Source: Eragrostis nindensis (lineage: Eukaryota > Streptophyta > Magnoliopsida > Poales > Poaceae). From it: DNA of 64,000 bases. The stretch spans positions 1,488,001 to 1,552,000 of the forward strand of contig JAAXCT010000075.1 in the NCBI GenBank assembly GCA_012490785.1. The letters are read 5' to 3'. The position numbers and the translations under genes are program-made. The notes beneath the pieces are model-generated. The model had not been told where the DNA came from. It searched no databases and was given only the letters and a program-made list of their open reading frames with translations. This document shows positions 35,301 to 45,285 of the stretch, one piece after another (positions within the stretch are counted from its first letter, which is position 1; the number at the start of each line of letters is the position of its first letter).

Positions 35301-36868
35301 TGTTGACGGTCATTACGGCATGAAATGACCATCAAAATATCGGTAAATAAATAGCTTTTCACCAAGATTCCATGCACATTAGTTTAAATTAACATAGTTC
35401 CACAAGTTTTGGTGATTTTTGGTTGCAGGAGTAGATAATGGAGGAAAGTGGGCCCAAGCCAGGGAAAACCTTGGCCGGCCGGCCCCATCATAGGCCGGCC
35501 GGCCTACCCCGGTGGCCACCGGCTACGATCTTTCTCCAGTGGGCTGTAAACAAGCCAAAACTTTATAATTTGAAGCCCACTCACATGGATTTGCGCCGAC
35601 TTACCGGTAGTGGGCCATTTGGGCCTTAACTTGGCCCTTACTGCAATTCTGCCACCCCCACGGAGTAACCGACCTTCGGACCGACTCCAGGAGGCGATCA
35701 GGAGCGTCCACAGGCGAGGCGGTGGCCAACCGCCACTATAGACGGCCGGCCGGCCTAGTAGGGTGGCCGGCCGGCCTACCTTCGCGCCACCGACGTCCCA
35801 GCTTCGAGCATAAGTACCCCCCCTGCTGGGGAGGCTATAAATAGAGGTGGCCGGCTCCATTCCAACTCGCACCTCAGTACATCATGGAAGAACACTCCAC
35901 TTGTGTAGAGTAGGATTAGTATTTTAGTTATGGGAGTTAGAGTAGAAGTGAGAGCTTCGCTCGGAGCTCCGGAGTTCTCTTCGGAGTTTGGGTAAAGTTC
36001 TCTTGTATCTTTTCTTTTATTAGATTTTCTTTAATATAATTATTTTCTTATTTATTTAATTTATTTTTCCTTTTAGTTTATATTTATTTATTCAAGTAAT
36101 TATTATAGAGAAATTCTTGTGTTGGATCCACGTCTGTGTATGGTAGATACGAATGAGTTGTCTGCTTGAGGACTGGCAGTAGGGACATAATTGCCTTGTT
36201 GTCACGTGTCCCGCACAATTTGTTTGGATTTATTGTTCATGGGTGGCTTGCTCTTTGGCCAAGAGTAAGTTACTAGGATAGTTGTAAGCAAGGTGCTTGG
36301 AATTGTTCTAGCGTGTTTTGCCCTCAACCCCACGGGATGATGTGGTAGCCGCGAGTGTAGGTGACAGCTACACCGGTCTCTGTAGTCCACCACGTTCGGG
36401 TTGAGTGTGTAGGGGCCTAGACGCGGTCCGTTGACCGGATACGTTGAACCTAGTTTTCGGGTTGCGTGTCCTGACGGCGGCCGTGCCCCTGATGCACTTG
36501 AATGTATCTGTAATGAAAGTTTAAGTAAATAATGGTAGACTATCGTGAAACTAAATGCTAACCCCTAGGCTGACTGATACATTCTTCTCGTTGTCCTCCC
36601 AAACTAAATGCTAACTCCTTGTTATCTATATCAATGGAAGTTCTCCTGCGTGCCACACATATCAAACATCTGTACCCCTGCTTTGGTCTAGTTTGCAAGT
36701 TATAAATAATAGATGTTTCTTTGTTAATTCATGATATTCTTAGCCCTGCTTCCCTGTGGAAAATAATAAATACGATAACCTTGGAATACTCCCGGGTGAA
36801 ATGCTACAATGGTGTTCCGTGCGCTTGCGGAAATTGAATTTAATCTTTTTGCGTAAGAAACGCCAACA
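35301..36868 (+). repeat. 3' LTR (1568 bp)
   Basis: Nearly identical to the 5' LTR, with an extra 21-bp GGCCGGCC-containing piece after 35756 (AGTAGGGTGGCCGGCCGGCC). Its TATA box CTATAAATAG lies at 35834-35843. Confidence 0.92.
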
Positions 36869-39800
36869 CTAACCTTGCACCATCATGCATTAAATCTTTT
36901 GCATTCGCATATCCCCTTCTCAAACCACTCATGTTCTTTAATAGAAATAACTTAGAGTTTTATATAATAGATATGCACGCAATCACCATCAATAAAGCAT
37001 ATGCATCTCATCATCCTCACCCTAAAGTTTCAGTAAATAAAGTTTCATGCCAAACCCTGCACCCTGCTTCTTTTAAGAGAACTTAGATAATTAATAGTTT
37101 GTCTAGGTGAATATGGCTCTTATAAAGCCATGAATATATCATATAACAAATAATCTTTCATAAATAATGTGCACTGCATAACCATAGTCATTTCTTGGAA
37201 TTTTATTGATTCTCCTTATTGATTCTTCTTATGAAGTTAATTGGATCTTATTGGTTCTTTTCGATCTTTATTCTTTTGCGGTAGTTGTTTATACGTAATG
37301 TTTCTATGCGCTAGCTTACACGAGTTTCGAGGAAGAGCCAGAAGAATTCAAGGAAGACCTAAAGATCCAAGCTTCGAGGATGAGTTGAAGAATCCAAGCC
37401 CGAAGACGAGTCAGAAGGTACAAGCTCAAGAGGAGGACTCGAAGACATCAGCTTCGACAAGAAGATCTGAGGACCAAGAATTGGAAAGATTAGGATAGCG
37501 TTTTCAGGCAAGCTCTACTTCTCCTTGATCATGATTGAACCTACTATTTTCGCAATGCACCTATATGACCTGTTCTCGTACTTTGCATTACTTGTTATTT
37601 TACTGATTGTGTAGTTATGGTCCCACTTGCTTATTGATATTGATGTCTGTTACTTAGGCATTAATATCAGAATCCTTGTTTACCCTTGATTTACCCGTCA
37701 CCTTGATAACCCTAGGACAGTTCCATCATTTCTATGATGGCACGTTCACCTTGCTACTAGAACTGCTTAGGACCCCGCAATGTTTCTACATTGCCACACC
37801 GTACTCATACATTATGCTTTATAAATGTGTTAAATGAGTTTGGTGGTGTGCGTAATATTGGGGTTGGGAGTAGCACAACTGTGTTAGGTGATGATGATGG
37901 TGACGGTGATGGGATGGGTTGGACTGCGGGCAAGGCCAATAGTGAATTGTGATGGATTGTGTGTTAGTCCCCTTGTGCGGGAGACATGGTGCTTGCCCGG
38001 CCACATAAGGACCGGTTCATTCAACCTTTAACAAGATGATTCTCGTACAACCATGGAACCTATATGGGAAGGACTTACCCTACCTTCTTGGTACTCTTAC
38101 ATTGTCCATTTGGAGGCCAGTAGAGGCAACGGAAGCTCAGGAGCAGACCCGGGGAAACGTGCCCGTGGTTCGGTTGCGGAATCCTATCGTTTGTCGGGGA
38201 ACCCGTTGTAGGTCACGGGAATGCCGCCTGTCCCGGTGTTTGTCACAGGATCCTGCAAATTATTACAGGAGCACGACGTACCTGTTATAGGTGTTGTGCC
38301 GTAGTGTGACATATCAAGTCACAGGCCCCTGAGTGAGATTCCGTGGTGGACCTGTGAGATTACTCGGAGAAGATGGACTAAACGTTATGTTACTCTCCGT
38401 ACAAGAGTGCATAGCCCGTGGGAAAAGATGTACAACCTCTGCAGAGTGTAAAATTCATCCGGATGGACGTTGTCACGGCATATGACACATCTATGTTGAG
38501 CTCGATATGATTAGCCACCTCTGATTACTTGAAGTGTGAGTGAGCAGTAGTCTGCTCGTGTTTTGGAAGTGATGGCATGGATGCCGGGTCGGTATGACCA
38601 TTGAGGTCAGAAGGCCCAACTAAAACTTGGGAACTGGCGGGAATGCTTCATACTCCCCCAGGGCCAACCAACTAAAATATTGACAGTTACTTCTCTGTTT
38701 TATCTAAGAATTCCTTCACATGCTTTAGTAAACCTTGCATAAAAGTTGCTTGCTGCAAATGAACCATACAACCTGTTCCTTGCTAAGACCAAATATGCAT
38801 GTATATATATACCCTTGTGTAGTGTAGGGCTTGCTGAGTACCCTATGTATTTACGTGTTTGCAATCGTTGGTTTAGTAGGTGAAGACTTCGTAGATGACG
38901 ACGACGATTGGGTTTTCGGTTCTGCTTCTCAAGTTTGCTTGTGGCGTTGGGCCATGGTTTCCGCTGTCTGCTTCACCTCTAGTGGGTCGGATGAACTTGG
39001 ATAGTTTTGAATCCTTGTCGTACCGCCACTAAGGGTCTTATATCAGGTATCTTACTTATTTATCTATCCGAAGTATGCTTTTGATTATCATATCTGTGTT
39101 CTTGTGCGTATCAGCTACTGATCCAGGGACTGATACAGGATGCACAGTAGATTCCAGAAATGGGGTCTGACACATAAGTTGTTAGCGTAAAAATATAATT
39201 TTCTTACACATTAACTATATAAGTTGATATTGTCTAGTACCACTTAGGTTTCAAATGATATAGAATAAAACATGCTACTAATTCATGTCATAGTAATTTC
39301 AGTTTATGAGTAGTAACTTATATATATGGACAATATATAGCAATCTTAACATGTAAAATAAAATATGTGTAGCAATTTATGTTATACGTATAGTAGTAAC
39401 TTATGTATGCAAAAACTTTCTTCAAAATGTATGCAAGTGGGGTCTAGTTTTGTTCGTCTCGTCGCGTAGAATACATTGGTGAAAACGAAATTGAAAACGG
39501 ACATCATACGAAAGAGTTATGACATTTTAAAATTTCGAATCGGGTATTTAATATGATGACGTCAGCGAGGTCTTTTTCTCTCCTTCACCGGCTGACCGCA
39601 TGTGCTTGGCCCCGCTAGCCAACAAAAAGCGACAAGCTGGTTTGGGAAGAGGTCGCGCGCTATGAAAAATATTGGTTGGCTTGGGCCAAGCCCGCGCACG
39701 AGGCAGGCCAGGCCGCGCGCGCGACGGACGCGCGCTAACGCGCCAGCGCGTCCGTACGCGGAATAGAGTTTTCGTTCTTATTAATATAATGATTTGCTTA

Positions 39801-40109
39801 GGCTGTTACACTGGTCGTATTTCCTTGTATGCAATTTGACTTATGAGGTTGAACGATGATGGCTGTCATGAACATCTTTCTTTGTCATGGAGGAACCGGT
39901 TAGCTTACAACACCTGATGTCAAGCGTTTCTTGTTCAAATTCAAAATGAGAAGAAACCAGATTCCTTTGTTTTTCCTGTGGTGCTGCCAAAGGGCTTCTT
40001 CTCCTAAATCCTGTGTTTTGATATCCTATAGGATAGAGCATGACACTTTGGTTCCTGTGTTTTTCCTGTTCCTGTGTTTTTCCTATCCTACATTCCAAAG
40101 GAGCCCTTA

Positions 40110-42268
40110 AAATGCACTGCCATGTGAGCAATTTCCCCTACGGTGTGAAATCCTAAGGAAATGTTCAGTTTCCGTATAGTTTGCTTGAAAAACGGTGCGA
40201 TGCTTTTGATTTCCTGACGACATTTTTCCTAGAGTTCTTTTCCTACCAAAGTCGGTTTCCCTACCGTTTTCAGCCTTTCTAATAATTTGGTTTCTAGGGA
40301 AACTTTTGAATTCCAGTAGTGGTGGAGGAGAGAGGTACATGGAGTTTGTCAAGTTACTACACACAAATCGGTTGCACCCACCAACCTGAGTTGATGGGGA
40401 AATTGATATAATTTACTTACAGTTCAACACTCTCCCTCACGTGAAGGTTCACTCATGTATTAAGCATGAAAATAGGAGCGGCGCAACAAAAATATTATAA
40501 CTAAGACTTAAACCCAAGACCTTCGGCTCGATATCATATTGCACCCACCAATCTGAAATGACGGAAAAAGGCAGACAATTCACTCATACAGTCATAGTTC
40601 AACATAGTTTACATAGAATTAGGAAGAAATGAACAAATACATCGATGGAAAGGAGGGAGAGATGTGTGATCCATCATAGTCTATACGAAATTCTTATAGA
40701 GTGTAATTAATTAGATGTACTCTCCTGTTAGTAGCCCACAAAAATGTTGTCTCACATGTGATCTTATGCATGACACGCAATCGTAAGACGATTTATGAGA
40801 CCACATATACAATGTATAGTTGTTTTAGTTGCTCAAAGAAGTACCATACTTCATTTATTTGTGGATGAAAAAAAGGAATATTTATGAGTTGCATGGCAAC
40901 TACAACTCCTACAATAGGGTGAAAGCAGTCTCATACTCCTAAATTTTAGCGCATGAGGTGGTTGCCTCGCGAAACAACCACCTCTTTCTCCCACCTTCCT
41001 CTCTCTCCCATGCCATCAAAAACCCTATGTGGCAACGCATGAGACGGGCTATGAGACTGCTTATGTGTAGCGTTGTACCTGTCAAAGTTGGCTGGGTCAC
41101 GTTCTTTACCATTCATCTGGCTGCGATCAGGCTGTCTCCCATTGATCATATAATCATGCCCAGGAGTCGTACAAGTTCATCTGAATATCAGCCGTGTCCG
41201 CACGGGCATCGGCTTAGCTCCTCTCCTTCTCTTCTGATGACAGAGACGCCAACGGGCATGGATCGCAATTCTCTCGGCTGTTTCTGCGACCTGTACTTCT
41301 GATTGGATCTCGGATCTGCCTGAGTCACATCAGCCACTCTCGATTCTCCTCTGTGCAGATCGATCGACTCGGAAAAGGACGCCGTATCATCTTCGATTCC
41401 GAGCAGGTCCCTCTGCTGTTAGGTGACTGGGCTCGCCATGTCCCTAGCTGCCGCCTTGTCGCCCATACGAGAAAGGTCCTCTGCGCTGATGAGGCAAGCT
41501 AGCCCGGCCGGATCTCGATCCGTTCGGAAAGGCTGCTCATGATTGCGAAGGGAATTCAGTGCAAGAACATGGCAATCTACTAATCTAGCATGGCCAGCCA
41601 GCAACGGATGAACCAAAGGACTGAACCATGCATGTGTTCGGAGGAATGTACAGTTGGATGCAATAATCGAATTGCTGTATAGTTAACGTGGCATGTTCAC
41701 GTACATAATAATGTGGTCGATCGAGTCCTAAGTATCCTTGTGCCCATGCTCTCAACTTCAATGCAATTGATCTTTGCCAGGCTTGATCATTCATCTCTTT
41801 ATCAGCGGTAGTCTTTAGAGACATCACATGACGGGAGGTGCCCTGGTTGGCCGCTGGAGAGGAAAGAGATCAGCTGTACTTGTTGCGATAGAACGCTGGA
41901 ACGTGAGACGGCAATAAAGAAAGCAAGAGGTGGCCGCGTAGTGGCCCCGGCGGGCGGCACCTCTCCCTCGACACCGGCCGACCGATAATGCTGAGTGGAA
42001 GGCAGGCACCACAGTTGCTTCCTTGTTGCCTTGTTGGAGACTTGGAGCTCGGATAGAATGGAGGAGGAGCCGTCCAAACCAGCTGGTCCTTTTCCCTTCA
42101 CCCACCACACGATCTGCAGCAAATCCTCAGCTTCTTCTTCCTTCTCCTGCAAACTAGGATAGGAGAATATATTATCCTGCGATACTACAACAGCTCACCA
42201 GCCGCCTTCTGAACGTTGCCTTCCTTTATGCGCGCGTCCTTCCGTTGGGATTCTTTATTGGTCGAGCA
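40110..42268. other. Intergenic with one MITE candidate
   Basis: Apart from the inverted-repeat element at 40923-41062 nothing was recognised. Frames between 41800 and 42150 on the minus strand carry no known domain. Confidence 0.4.
40923..41062. mobile_element. MITE candidate with 13-bp terminal inverted repeats
   Basis: AAGCAGTCTCATA at 40923-40935 is matched by TATGAGACTGCTT at 41050-41062. The interior (about 114 bp) contains a further inverted GAGGTGGTTGCCTCGCG / AACAACCACCTC pair. No target duplication was seen, and there is no coding capacity. Confidence 0.6.
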
Positions 42269-42719
42269 ATGCCGTCTTCCCTCGAAGATCACACGACGAT
42301 GTCGCCGGCGACCGTGCCGGAGATCACGAGCTGCTGTTCGTCGGAGGAACAGTCGTCGTCGTCGTCGCCGCCGATGATCGCCGGCGACGGTGAGCCGTTT
42401 TTGGTGCAGGTGGTCTCGAAGGACGTCTCGGACGGGCTCCTCGGCAAGTTCGCGGACACCAGCGAGTTCGACTTCGACTACGACCGCAGCGGGCTCTGGT
42501 CGCCGCTGGTGCTGCGGCACGAGGTCCTCCTCCTCGCGCAGTCCCCGGCCCGACGCAGCCGGCGGCGGCTACTACGGCGGCGTCGGAAGCGAAGGAAGGT
42601 GCGTACGTGTTGCAGAATAATCTTGTGCTGTGCGGAGAATTTGGCAACGGAACATATACGATGTGTGTTCATAACGGTGGCTTCTGATGCAGATGTGCTG
42701 CTGCTGGCGGTGGTGGTGA
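42269..42719 (+). CDS. Small protein of unknown function, probably two exons
   Basis: ATG 42269 opens a GC-rich frame of 110 codons to 42598, where AAG-GTGCGTACG is a good donor. A GATGCAG acceptor at 42692 gives a 94-bp intron and a nine-codon second exon ending in TGA at 42719, for 118 residues in total. The protein has a Ser-rich start (SSEEQSSSSSPP, 28-39) and a central segment PFLVQVVSKDVSDGLLGKF with SEFDFDYDRSGLWSPLVLR. It ends with a strongly basic tail (RRSRRRLLRRRRKRRK) and MCCCWRWW. The central segment looks like a conserved plant protein core, but I cannot name the family. The splice is inferred; unspliced, the frame would run to 42751 with a composition unlike the first part. No signal peptide or membrane segment is seen. 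Confidence 0.55.
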
Positions 42720-43261
42720 CACATGCACGCGCTGGGGGTCTACGGATGTGATTCATCTAAACGAGCGTGTAGCTAGTGTGCGTTTGTGGAGCTCAGTAAC
42801 ATGGGATGGGGCATATGTGCATGCATGCAGTGGTGTAAAAAAAGGAAATGCAAGACGACATGTGTACTGTGCGTCTGCAGAAAGCAGTTGCCAATTGGTC
42901 ATGATTGTTGGCTGTGTCCGGATGTACTGTAATCATTGTAGTTTTCTTGTAGAGATCATGTCATGTAATGGATGATATTGATTGATTGTTGCATCTGGCT
43001 ACAGATATACGCTGGCCTAAGACAAATCTTTTGTCATTTGTTCATGTAATTCATTCCCTCAGCGTCACTCTGAATCACTGAGCTATACAGTGATATAGTG
43101 CCTATATTCTGACATCTCGTGCAGAGAACGCACTGGGAGCTGATCTCTGATCCAAGGCTGAGCTCGCGTGATAATAGGACACCAAGGGTGAGCTCAAATG
43201 AGCAACAGAAACTTCAGAAAATATTAGCTGACCGAGCAAAACAAAAAAAAGGAAAAAAATA
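42720..43261. other. 3' flank of the small gene
   Basis: Probable 3'UTR followed by intergenic DNA; no other gene seen. The T-rich stretch on the minus strand near 43240-43261 belongs to the tRNA terminator. Confidence 0.4.
43240..43261 (-). terminator. RNA polymerase III terminator of tRNA-Gln
   Basis: On the minus strand the tRNA 3' end is followed closely by TTATTTTTTTCCTTTTTTTT. Runs of four or more T stop RNA polymerase III, so transcription should end within a few bases. Confidence 0.7.
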
Positions 43262-43333
43262 AGGTCCCACCGAGATTTGAACTCGGGTTACTAGATTCAG
43301 AGTCTAATGTCCTAACCGCTAGACCATGGGACC
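43262..43333 (-). tRNA. tRNA-Gln(CUG): tRNA-Gln (anticodon CUG)
   Basis: The 72-base minus-strand sequence folds as a cloverleaf. The acceptor GGTCCCA pairs with TGGGACC. The D arm is GTCT-AGCGGTTA-GGAC. The anticodon stem TTAGA/TCTAG has loop CTCTGAA, with CTG at the anticodon place. The T arm is CCGAG-TTCAAAT-CTCGG. There is no intron and CCA is not encoded, as usual for eukaryotes. The internal A and B boxes (TGGTCTAGCGG and GGTTCAAAT-like GAGTTCAAATC) are intact. It matches plant tRNA-Gln, though the acceptor has a C-G pair at position 4 where I recall T-A. Confidence 0.95.
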
Positions 43334-45285
43334 CTTAATGCTTTCCTCTGCATAGTAAATTATTTATAGCTGTTACACACTGGATCGTCGGCGTCTTCAA
43401 AATACACACCACGAGTCCACGACGCGAGTGATGTTGTAGGCCGCCGGGAGAGGGAGCAGACCCTGGGACCCGTCCTGGCCGGAGCGCGTAGGTGCCTGTA
43501 AACCTTGGCGGCGGTTTCTGCTTCAGAGCTGCCTACTTGGCTACTTCTGACGGTGACAGCAACCGGAAGTGCAATCGGGCGCTGCCGACTCCGTAGCCGG
43601 GTCTGCCCGCCCCGTGTTCGACGAAATGCGCAGGTGATGACGCTGCCGCCCCCTGAATAAGCGTCATGAAGGTAAGTTTTCTTTATGCTTGATTTCCTTT
43701 TTTCACATTGTTCCCATGGTAGTTGTATGGTACCCTGGTAGTAACGGCACTTTCACGCACTCAGACATGCATGCTGATGCTGGCGACTGGCCGCTGGCGT
43801 GACATATGTTGGCAAAAAGGCATAGGGTAGTGATGGTGGAATGGTTCTTAGTACGATGATACTCCACTGTTTACTATATTATTGGCACCTCGTGCAACAC
43901 GATGGATTAGTTAGCCCTTTCTATGTAGTTAACTGGTTCGCCAACGTACGACCAAAGACAAGCAGGGCAATTGCAGACGATTTCAGGGGTAACTTTGTGA
44001 GCACCGAGGAGTGCGGTGGACAATTCTTGGGGATACAAAATAAATACTAATAATCACCTCCTCTGAACGAATCAAACCTATTGTCTCTCTCTCTGGGTTC
44101 AAACTTCCAGAAGGAGTAGCCTCATTCTTAGTAAAAGAGAGCCTCCATTATCAATTTTTATCTTTATTTACTGAAGCTGACGTCAAAATAAGGTACTAAG
44201 TAGTGTGTTAGTATTCTCCACGTTATTTCCTTTCTAGTTCTGATGAATCCAATTAATGCTTATAACTGGGTAGGTTATGTAGTCTCCATCAATTTGCTAC
44301 GTAAACTTGTTGTTGCCTTCAATACAGCTGGCAGATGTTTCTTCACTCATTAACTTCTGGTCAAACGAGTGCAACAGATATATGCTGCTAAAGGATGATT
44401 TCGGTGCCTACTTACCTTCATGTTCACATTCTCTGTGGATTTATGAACACGTCTAGCTAGTTTGTATAAGGTGAAGACAAGGGTACTATGCGAAATACCA
44501 CGATTCGACAGAGCAAGTGTTGGTGCATAATAATTTGGAACTCTGCAATGCCACGTTTAAAACTAACATACTTACTAGCATCATATATCAAAGCAACCCC
44601 TGATTTCAGCAACCTATGTCCCTGCATGCTCCTTGATGTTTCTTGAAGCAATGAATTGATTTTAGAATGGGGCCAAGATTTGGTTGACCATTCCAAACTT
44701 CCAATTAACCTTATTTCGCAAAAAAAAATTATATCCAATTTACCTTTTAACATTTTTATTTTTAAGTTCACTTATCATTTCAGCCTATTGGTTAATCATT
44801 TTAAGTGCCGAACAATGATCTGTAGACTATGTCAAATGTCCCTTCAGTCCAATTAAATGTGTTCAACAGTGCTACGAGAAACAAAAAAATGGAGAACTGA
44901 ATGAAACCTACAAACAAGTCAATGACGGGAAAAATGGCTGGGATGTTGGTTCGGTCTTTTCAGTTGAAAATCAACTGTAGTGGACTGTTGGGTGGGAAAG
45001 AAGAAGGGTTCAAGGCCCTTTAGTTATCTTTTGAATCTGCTATGCTATTAAAAGGGCATCACATGCCTTAGGCTGGTGTCCTCAACCCCATTTTCAATCC
45101 CTGTTAGACTAGCACAGCTGAAGATACAATTTGCAATCATCATACAATACGAGATACCAAAGAGCCATATCTTCTGATCATTCCATCTTTTTTCCTCTCC
45201 ATGCAATGATATTCCGTTCTTTTACCCTATACTCCTTGATGTCATAGAGCAATCCACATTTTGAACTTGATATACTTATGTAGCC
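43334..45285. other. Intergenic, upstream of the receptor kinase
   Basis: No further gene was found. One retroposon footprint lies at 44700-44746. A TATA-like TATTAAAAGG near 45046 could serve the kinase gene, but this is uncertain. Confidence 0.4.
44700..44746 (+). mobile_element. Minimal retroposon footprint (21-bp insert)
   Basis: TCCAATTAACCTT (44700-44712) recurs as TCCAATTTACCTT (44734-44746). Between them is ATTTCGC followed by nine A and TTATA. The pre-tail TTCGCAAAA word matches the footprint at 48036-48065 read on its minus strand. Confidence 0.5.

Larger units (their letters stand above)
31267..36868 (+). mobile_element. Young non-autonomous LTR retrotransposon with tRNA-Asp primer site
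   Basis: LTRs at 31267-32814 and 35301-36868 begin TGTTGACGG and end CGCCAACA. CTAAC flanks the element (31262-31266 and 36869-36873). Eight bases after the left LTR is TGGCGCCGTTGCCGGGGA, the exact complement of the 3' end of plant tRNA-Asp. Before the right LTR is TTTAAGCTTGGGGAGATT, a polypurine tract. The internal part is only about 2.5 kb and carries no gag-pol, so the element depends on another element's proteins. By eye the LTRs differ at about 15 bases plus a 21-bp length change, so it is recent. It inserted inside the 4.75-kb solo LTR. Confidence 0.92.
28815..39172 (+). mobile_element. Long solo LTR (about 4.75 kb), split by a younger retrotransposon
   Basis: It begins TGTAACACCCC and ends GGGGTCTGACA, imperfect inverted LTR termini. 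CATAA flanks it at 28810-28814 and 39173-39177. After removing the nested element, 28815-31266 plus 36874-39172 make about 4.75 kb with no second copy of either end and no pol frame, hence a solo LTR. A TATAAAA box at 29703-29709 is followed by a CT-rich leader with AAACCCTAACTCTCTCTCCTCC-like sequence resembling a plant gene leader (motif CCCTAACTCTCTCTCC). Open frames in the GC-rich 29.3-30.3 kb part are composition artefacts. Confidence 0.8.
28179..39774. mobile_element. Mutator-like element with long inverted repeats, disrupted
   Basis: TTCTTATTA occurs at 28170-28178 and again at 39775-39783, a 9-bp duplication as made by Mutator-like elements. Inverted arms are clear at 28398-28557 and 39404-39565. 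Both contain ATGTCCGTTTTC, then ATTTCGTTTTCACC, then AGACGAACAAAACTAGA. The outer parts are rich in GCGCGTCCGTACGCG words, and the extreme termini match poorly. No transposase frame is present. Without the solo LTR inside it the element is about 1.23 kb, so it was non-autonomous before being split. Confidence 0.8.
27414..40106. mobile_element. Outer Tourist/PIF-like element carrying a PPR gene fragment
   Basis: The left end reads GGGGTCCTTTGGAATGGAGG and the right end, reverse-complemented, reads GGGCTCCTTTGGAATGTAGG. TTA occurs directly outside both ends (27411-27413 and 40107-40109). The terminal regions share reiterated TTTTTCCTGTG-type words with the small element at 56819-56936, which has the same termini and a TAA duplication. 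Neither end has a partner closer by. Removing the Mutator-like insertion leaves about 1.07 kb that holds a PPR gene fragment. A 3-bp TTA/TAA target is typical of PIF/Harbinger and Tourist elements. That the two ends belong together is inferred; two separate truncated MITEs are the alternative. Confidence 0.55.
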
